A DNA stretch of 33,507 nucleotides from Kiritimatiellia bacterium (GTDB lineage Bacteria; Verrucomicrobiota; Kiritimatiellia; RFP12; UBA1067), in assembly GCA_028700415.1 (NCBI GenBank), contig JAQVSS010000004.1:1-33507 (forward strand). Reading direction: 5' to 3'. Below the pieces are notes generated by a model that ran no database searches, was not told where the DNA came from, and saw only the letters and a program-made list of their open reading frames with translations. The position numbers and the translations under genes were made by a program. Below, in pieces: positions 29,076 through 33,507 of this stretch. How positions within the stretch are numbered: the first letter of the stretch is position 1; each line of letters begins with the position of its first letter.

Positions 29076-29713
29076 CTCCACGTCCTTCTCTGTCCGTGTC
29101 CGTCCGTGTTTGTCCGTGTCTGTCCGTGTGTCCGTGTCTCTCCCTCTCGCTCCCTCGCCTCCCGCCTGAGCCGATACATCCGCTCCGTGATCCCGCCCTC
29201 TTCGAGGAAACTCTTCTCCAGCGAGGCCAGTTGCTTGCGAGTCAAGTGCAGCGCGAGGTTCAGCAGCGTCAGCGTCCCGTTCGCCGCGATCTGATCCGGC
29301 GGCAATGTCTTGCCCGACGCCGTCCACACGTCCTTGGTCCACCCGCGGAACGCCTCCAGCGACTTCACATGCCGCGCCTTCAGATCTGCCAGCGCTGGGT
29401 ACTCCGGCGGCCACTCCTCCAGCTTCTTGCGCTTCAGGTACTTCACATAGTCCTTGGCCAGCTCGTCCATGCAGCCGATCGCGATACCGGTCAGCTTGAT
29501 CTCGCTCTTTTTGGAGACGCCCGAGTCGACCGAACCCTCGGCGATGTTCTGAAAACCCGACCGGCCCGACTGGACCATCTGGTCGTTTGTGCGGTCAGAG
29601 ACCGGCACGAACTTTTCGCAGAAGAGGACGGTGATGTCGAAGATCAGTTCCGCGAGCTGATACGTGAGCAGGTTCTTGTAGCCGCCGTGCTTCGGCAGAA
29701 GGTTCTCGCTCAT
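29072..29713 (-). CDS. Four-helix-bundle suffix domain protein inside hsd operon
   Basis: This 213-residue protein has an N-terminal helical region resembling bacterial four-helix-bundle (S23/IVP-like) proteins, with DRTNDQMVQSGRSGFQNIAEG at residues 40-60. A longer C-terminal helical part follows (YVKYLKRKKLEEWPPEYPALADL, LTRKQLASLEKSFLEEGGITERM). It fits the family called four helix bundle suffix domain. Function is not established; related bundles bind nucleic acid or assemble as pentamers. Residues about 191-213 are encoded by a 10-base repeat array and are rich in Thr, Arg, Gly and His. The ATG at 29713 follows GAGGAGAG. The stop overlaps the hsdR start, so HsdR translation is probably coupled to it. 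Confidence 0.75.
   Translation of the reverse strand: MSENLLPKHGGYKNLLTYQLAELIFDITVLFCEKFVPVSDRTNDQMVQSGRSGFQNIAEGSVDSGVSKKSEIKLTGIAIGCMDELAKDYVKYLKRKKLEEWPPEYPALADLKARHVKSLEAFRGWTKDVWTASGKTLPPDQIAANGTLTLLNLALHLTRKQLASLEKSFLEEGGITERMYRLRREAREREGETRTHGQTRTNTDGHGQRRTWR
29081..29140. repeat. 10-bp tandem repeat array A (GTCC-phased), inside 3' end of helix-bundle gene
   Basis: GTCC recurs at 29082, 29092, 29102, 29112 and 29122, exactly every 10 bases, then at 29130. The unit is close to TGTCCGTGTY. The array codes for the C-terminal tail of the helix-bundle protein and ends 6 bases from the hsdR start codon. Confidence 0.85.
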
Positions 29714-29733
29714 GTCTCTCTCCTCTCTCCTCC

Positions 29734-29822
29734 ACACGGACAATCAAGGACTAACACAGACCTTCACGGACACCCGTCCTTGTCTGTCCTTGTTTGTCTT
29801 TGTTTGTCCTTGTGTCCGTGTT
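29734..29822. repeat. Inverted pair of 10-bp repeat arrays (array B) at the hsdS 3' end
   Basis: The left arm has GGAC, GGAC, AGAC, GGAC at 29738, 29748, 29758 and 29768. The right arm has GTCC, GTCC, GTCT, GTCC at 29776, 29786, 29796 and 29806, then GTCC at 29814. The outermost ends ACACGGACA (29734-29742) and TGTCCGTGT (29813-29821) are exact complements. The right arm encodes the HsdS tail; the left arm runs over the hsdS stop toward the next gene. Confidence 0.82.
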
Positions 29823-31001
29823 CTCCACCCGTGTCTCCCCCGTCAACAGTCTCTGCATCAGCCCCCGCTTCTGCCTCTCGACTGCCGTGCGCGTGGCGCG
29901 GAGCAGGCGCAACTCCTCGTCGCCGGTGTCGAGAATGTCGGCGATGGCGCGCTGCTCTGGAAGTGCAGGGAGATTCACGGGAAGTGCAAGAAACTCAGGA
30001 GGATTCACTCGCCTTGCTTTGCGTCCACCAGCGGCAGCACCCAACTGGCGCGTATAGAATTCAGGCCGCACCACGTATGCAAGCAACCACCGACCATCGC
30101 ATTTCTTTGCAACGTCAAAAGCAGGCAGGTCTTGAGTGCTTTCAAATCCCTCCAAAGAGGGTGGTACAATGCCGAAGGCCCCATTCAAAAAGTCTAACTT
30201 GCTGTAAATGAACTGTCCCGTGTGCCTGACGAAATACTTGGTATTCTCAGACCCGCTCATGCGTTCTTGTTTAGCATAAACACCCTTGCCATACAACTTC
30301 ACTGTAATCTTCTGTGCAAACAGGCCATGACTTCCCGGATTTCGTGATTCCTGCAAGAGATTTCCAAATGTTGTTCGCTCCCATTTTCCAGTAAACCCCT
30401 TCACCCGCCTCTTGCCCGTCAGCAACTGCTGCATGAGCCCCTTCTTGCGGAGCTCTTTGGCGGCGATCAGCGCGTCGAGTTTCTCCAGCGCCTCGTCCCA
30501 TGCGCCCAGAATCTCCGCGATCTTGCGCTGCTCGGGGAGCGGGGGGAGTATGACATCCAGTTTACAAAATTGCTCTCGTGTCAGATGCGCAATACTGGAC
30601 TGCGTTGTTAGGTCACTTACTCGTTTTGAGCCCGATATATAAGACATGTAGGCGAACATGAATTCTGTAACGATCTCATCAGTTGTCGGGCGCAGGCGAT
30701 GAAGCGTCTTCTGAAAGAAACAAGGAGATATCTCCTCTCTCCAGATCGCGCACCGGCCGACCTCGCCACCTTCGCAAACAACCAAGTCCCCTTTCTTGAG
30801 TGTAAATTTGGATTTGTCTCGCTCTGAAAAGTGCATCTCATTCAGCTTTGAAAGATCAAATCGGCCCCATTGTACATTGCAGTTCGTCAAGTATGGCTGT
30901 TGTTCTCCCGTGGTTCTTGCGGTCTCGTTCAGCATTTTTCCAAGCTGAACATCAAATAGACATCCGACTTTACCGATTTTCCATCCCTTCGGCAGTTTCA
31001 T
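29751..31001 (-). CDS. hsdS: Type I restriction-modification specificity subunit HsdS
   Basis: This 416-residue subunit sets the bipartite DNA target of the HsdMS methylase and HsdRMS nuclease. It has two target-recognition domains (about 1-150 and 205-345), each followed by a conserved helical region: PPLPEQRKIAEIL at 153-165 with KKGLMQQLLTG, and PALPEQRAIADIL with KRGLMQRLLTG. Both halves are present, so it is full length. The last 24 or so residues after LLTGETRV are low-complexity (Asn, Thr, Asp, Lys, Gln) and encoded by the repeat array, not part of the normal fold. GGAGGTG precedes ATG 31001. Base composition of the recognition domains is visibly more AT-rich than flanking genes, as expected for exchanged HsdS domains. 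Confidence 0.95.
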   Translation of the reverse strand: MKLPKGWKIGKVGCLFDVQLGKMLNETARTTGEQQPYLTNCNVQWGRFDLSKLNEMHFSERDKSKFTLKKGDLVVCEGGEVGRCAIWREEISPCFFQKTLHRLRPTTDEIVTEFMFAYMSYISGSKRVSDLTTQSSIAHLTREQFCKLDVILPPLPEQRKIAEILGAWDEALEKLDALIAAKELRKKGLMQQLLTGKRRVKGFTGKWERTTFGNLLQESRNPGSHGLFAQKITVKLYGKGVYAKQERMSGSENTKYFVRHTGQFIYSKLDFLNGAFGIVPPSLEGFESTQDLPAFDVAKKCDGRWLLAYVVRPEFYTRQLGAAAGGRKARRVNPPEFLALPVNLPALPEQRAIADILDTGDEELRLLRATRTAVERQKRGLMQRLLTGETRVENTDTRTNKDKQGQTRTGVREGLC

Positions 31002-31027
31002 ACGCGCACCTCCGAAGGGCATTCCAA

Positions 31028-31047
31028 CCCCGTCGAATTCGACGGGG
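31028..31047. promoter_or_regulatory. Perfect 20-bp palindrome upstream of hsdS
   Basis: CCCCGTCGAA (31028-31037) is followed at once by its exact reverse complement TTCGACGGGG (31038-31047). It lies 27 bases upstream of the hsdS ATG, between hsdS and the KilA-N gene stop. No T-run follows, so it looks more like an operator for a dimeric protein than a terminator. Confidence 0.65.
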
Positions 31048-31094
31048 CCAGACGTCGGATAGTTGCCGTGCGCAATGGAGTCCGAGAAGAGGTA

Positions 31095-31940
31095 TCACGC
31101 ATTTTCAGTCCTTTTCTTTTCATCCAGCATCTTCGCCGTGTCCCGTGCCGTCAGGGACTGCAATTGCCGGATAGCGATCTGGTTCAGCCGGACCAAGCGG
31201 TCAGATTGGGGGACGCCCATGCGGATGAACTCGGCGTTCATGCCCTCGATGTTGGCCAGCACCAGCAGTTGCTCGATAGCCGCGTAATCGCGCATGTTGC
31301 CTTCCATCGACGGGTTGGCATCCCGCCACTGTTTGGCGGTCTGGCCGAAGAGCGCGACATTCAGCACGTCGGCTTCACTCGCGTACGTCATGCTGATCTG
31401 TTCGGGTGTCAGCGCGGCCGGAATCAAATGATCTTTAATCGCGTCCGTATGGATGCGGTAGTTTAGCTTGGCCAGCGTCCGGTTGAGATTCCAGGCCAGC
31501 GACAAGCGCCGGTTCTCGTCTTCCTTGAGACGCTGAAACTCCTTGATCAGGAACAACTTAAACTCGACGGAAATCCACGAGGCAAACTCGAAGGCAATGT
31601 CGGGGTGGGCATACGTTCCACCATATCGGCCCGGCGTTGACTTGATCCCCACGGCGTTCGTTTTTTCAACCCATTCTTTTACGCTAATCTTATAGCTGTT
31701 CAGGCCGGCTTGACTTCTAATTATGGCGAATTCGCCATAATTAAAAGACGGATTGAAAATAGACTCCCAGACGCCCAGAAACTCGACTGTATTCCTGTTC
31801 CGAAGCCAATCTGAGATGAAAAACTCTCCATCTTTCGCACGGATCATATCGGTCAGAGAGATGTAATCACCGTTCTTTCCGGAGATGATAGAGACCGCCG
31901 TCCCTTTCACATGAACCGACATGAGCTTGTCTTTCTTCAT
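31095..31940 (-). CDS. KilA-N domain protein between hsdM and hsdS
   Basis: This 281-residue protein has an N-terminal KilA-N domain (about 12-136): the GKNGDYISLTDMI start, ISDWLRNRNTVEFLGVWE, then RYGGTYAHPDIAFEFASWIS and KLFLIKEFQRLKEDE. KilA-N is a DNA-binding domain first seen in phages and large DNA viruses. The C-terminal half is helical (RTLAKLNYRIHTDAIKDHLIP, EADVLNVALFGQTAKQWRD, YAAIEQLLVLANIEGMNAEFI), a segment common in bacterial KilA-N proteins. It is embedded in the R-M operon 67 bases after hsdM, suggesting a regulatory or accessory defence role, but this is inferred. ATG 31940 follows AAGGA; the TTG two codons upstream is an alternative. Composition is AT-richer than hsdM. Confidence 0.88.
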   Translation of the reverse strand: MKKDKLMSVHVKGTAVSIISGKNGDYISLTDMIRAKDGEFFISDWLRNRNTVEFLGVWESIFNPSFNYGEFAIIRSQAGLNSYKISVKEWVEKTNAVGIKSTPGRYGGTYAHPDIAFEFASWISVEFKLFLIKEFQRLKEDENRRLSLAWNLNRTLAKLNYRIHTDAIKDHLIPAALTPEQISMTYASEADVLNVALFGQTAKQWRDANPSMEGNMRDYAAIEQLLVLANIEGMNAEFIRMGVPQSDRLVRLNQIAIRQLQSLTARDTAKMLDEKKRTENA

Positions 31941-31945
31941 GGCCA

Positions 31946-31992
31946 ATCCTTGTTCGTTTTCGTGTCTGTCCGGGCCGGTCCGTGTTAGTCCT
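31946..31992. repeat. 10-bp repeat array C at hsdM-KilA-N junction
   Basis: GTCC occurs at 31968, 31978 and 31988, again exactly 10 bases apart, with degenerate flanking units (ATCC at 31946). It fills the 67-base gap between the hsdM stop and the KilA-N start and belongs to the same family as arrays A and B. Confidence 0.65.
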
Positions 31993-32007
31993 TGTGCTGA
32001 GCGTTTT

Positions 32008-33498
32008 TCATAGCCTCAGCTCCTTGAGATATCCGTCCATCTTGGCGCGGACAGTGGCGAGCTGTCGCTCCAGCCCGTCGATCTCCTTCTTGACGGCCTT
32101 GAGGTCGATCTCGGCCTCCTCCTCGAAGGTGTCGACGTAGCGCGGGATGTTGAGGTTGTACGCGTTGTCGGCCAGTTCCTGCGCCGTGGCGCGGTAGGCG
32201 TACTTATCGACGGTCTGGAAGGCGCGGTAGGTCCGGACGATCGTGTCGACGTGCGCGTCGGTCAGCACGTTCTGGTTCTTGGCGCTCTCGAACGCGCGGG
32301 AGGCGTCGATGAAGAGCACGTCGCCGTGGGCCTTGCCCTTGTTGAAGAGCAGGATCGCCGCCGGGATGCCGGTGCCGAAGAAAAGGTTGGCGGGCAGGCC
32401 GATGACCGCCTCCAGCAGATTCTCCTCGATGAGCCGCTGGCGGATCCTGCCCTCGGCACCGCCGCGGAAGAGCACGCCGTGCGGCACCACCACGCCCACG
32501 CGGCCCGTGCCTTCGCGGGCGATCTCGATCATGTGGGAGATGAAGGCGTAGTCGCCCTTGGACTTGGGCGGCAGGCCACGGTGGTAGCGGTGGAAGGGGT
32601 CGGCCTCGGCCTCCTCGACGCCCCATTTTTCCAGCGAGAAGGGCGGATTGGCGACCACGATGTCGAACTTCATGAGCTGGTCGTGCTCGACCAGGCGCGG
32701 GTGGCGCAAGGTGTCGCCCCACTCGATGCGGAAGCTGTCCATGCCGTGCAGAAACATGTTCATCCGGCACAGGGCGTGGGTCGTGCCGTTGCTCTCCTGA
32801 CCGAAGAGCGCGAAGTCGCGCTTGTCGGCCTGCCGCCCCACCTTGATCAGCAGTGAGCCGGAGCCGCAGGCGGGGTCGCAAATCGTATCGCCTTTCTTCG
32901 GCGCGAGCAGGCGGGCCAGCAGCGTCGAGACCTGACCCGGCGTATAGAACTCGCCCGCCTTCTTGCCAGCGTCCGAGGCGAAGCGCTCCAAGAGATACTC
33001 GTAGACGTTGCCGATCACGTCCTCGTCGCCGACCGCCGAGGGCCGCAGGTCGAGGCGCTCGTCGTTGAAGTCCTCGAGCAAGTGCTTGAGACGGGCGTTG
33101 CGCTCCTTGGTCTGCCCCAGCTTGTTCTCAGAGTTGAAGCTGACCTCGCGGAAGACGCCTTCCAGCTTTTCTTTGTTTGCCTCCTCGATCTCGCCGAGCG
33201 CCACATCGATCCGCTCGCCGATGTCCGGCTGCGTGCGGTAGGCGTAGAGGCTGGCGAAATCGCACCCCTCGGGAAGCTGGAAGCGCTCGCGCGACAGGCG
33301 GCGGTTCACCCGTAGCACGTCTCCCCGGTACTCCTTCATGTACTGGTCGCGGTGGTCGCTCCACACGTCCGAGATGTACTTTAGGAAAAGCATCACAAGG
33401 ACATAGTTCTTGTAGTCGGCCGGATCGAGCACGCCCCGGAAGGTGTCGCACGCCCGCCACGCCACATCGTTGATCTTATTCTGGTCAATCGTCTTCAT
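32008..33498 (-). CDS. hsdM: Type I restriction-modification methyltransferase HsdM
   Basis: This 496-residue N6-adenine methyltransferase subunit has an N-terminal helical domain (WRACDTFRGVLDPADYKNYVLVMLFLKYISD). The catalytic domain carries the FYTPGQV segment, motif I DPACGSGSL at 208-216 for S-adenosylmethionine and motif IV NPPF at 284-287. The C-terminal helices (ELADNAYNLNIPRYVDTFEEE and a coiled coil) contact HsdS. Length is normal for the type IC-like group. The ATG at 33498 is 9 bases from the window edge, so its promoter lies outside. It is the first of six co-directional genes here. Confidence 0.96.
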   Translation of the reverse strand: MKTIDQNKINDVAWRACDTFRGVLDPADYKNYVLVMLFLKYISDVWSDHRDQYMKEYRGDVLRVNRRLSRERFQLPEGCDFASLYAYRTQPDIGERIDVALGEIEEANKEKLEGVFREVSFNSENKLGQTKERNARLKHLLEDFNDERLDLRPSAVGDEDVIGNVYEYLLERFASDAGKKAGEFYTPGQVSTLLARLLAPKKGDTICDPACGSGSLLIKVGRQADKRDFALFGQESNGTTHALCRMNMFLHGMDSFRIEWGDTLRHPRLVEHDQLMKFDIVVANPPFSLEKWGVEEAEADPFHRYHRGLPPKSKGDYAFISHMIEIAREGTGRVGVVVPHGVLFRGGAEGRIRQRLIEENLLEAVIGLPANLFFGTGIPAAILLFNKGKAHGDVLFIDASRAFESAKNQNVLTDAHVDTIVRTYRAFQTVDKYAYRATAQELADNAYNLNIPRYVDTFEEEAEIDLKAVKKEIDGLERQLATVRAKMDGYLKELRL

Positions 33499-33507
33499 AA
33501 GTCGTCC

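Noticed and set aside
29076-29414. 113-residue N-terminal extension of HsdR
   Set aside because: It reads through the repeat array and the out-of-frame helix-bundle gene. HsdR homology starts at the ATG overlapping that gene's stop.
29081-29822. CRISPR-like appearance of the repeat arrays
   Set aside because: Units are 10 bases, directly adjacent and degenerate, with no spacers and no cas genes.

Overview
The window is high-GC bacterial DNA with compact, mostly operonic genes. It probably comes from the PVC superphylum (Verrucomicrobiota/Kiritimatiellota-like). Grounds for this, all inference without a search: an SHD1-domain secreted protein, large secreted hydrolases of the kind abundant in that group, a UxaE-type tagaturonate epimerase, a C-terminal CxxC/CxxC response regulator, and a four-helix-bundle-suffix protein inside a restriction operon. 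No rRNA, tRNA, CRISPR array or insertion sequence was recognised.

Layout. 1-252: 3' end of a DUF2442 protein. 327-1133: fumarylacetoacetate-hydrolase-family enzyme, convergent with obgE (2354-1167, minus). 2567-8536 (plus): three exported proteins, namely a tandem alpha/beta-hydrolase (acetyl-xylan-esterase-like), a neutral-ceramidase-like protein lacking the usual serine, and a TIM-barrel glycosidase-like protein. This block sits between obgE and rpmA-rplU (9280-8700, minus), splitting the usual L21-L27-Obg cluster. 11890-9433 (minus): mtnA, a class II aldolase and mtnP, joined by two 4-base overlaps, a 5'-methylthio/5'-deoxy-nucleoside salvage operon. 12310-17467 (plus): a 1520-residue hybrid sensor kinase and its response regulator. 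17564-18301: SHD1 protein. 19561-18305 (minus): uxaE. 19777-25082 (plus): carbohydrate-binding-like secreted protein, O-antigen-ligase-like membrane protein, PlsC-GNAT acyltransferase fusion and recN.

25096-33498 (minus) is a type I restriction-modification operon read hsdM, KilA-N gene, hsdS, four-helix-bundle-suffix gene, hsdR, YgjP-type metalloprotease. HsdM and HsdS should methylate, HsdR should translocate and cleave, and the two extra genes are candidate regulators or accessory defence parts. Three of the gene junctions carry arrays of a GTCC-centred 10-base repeat. One array encodes the HsdS C-terminal tail. Another encodes the tail of the helix-bundle protein exactly where its stop codon overlaps the hsdR start. 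The hsdS/KilA-N junction carries a perfect 20-base palindrome instead. This locus is the most interesting part of the window.

Several genes (the FAH-family gene, SHD1, carbohydrate-binding-like, recN) have no visible Shine-Dalgarno sequence. Two of them have promoter-like hexamers so close to the ATG that leaderless transcripts are likely.
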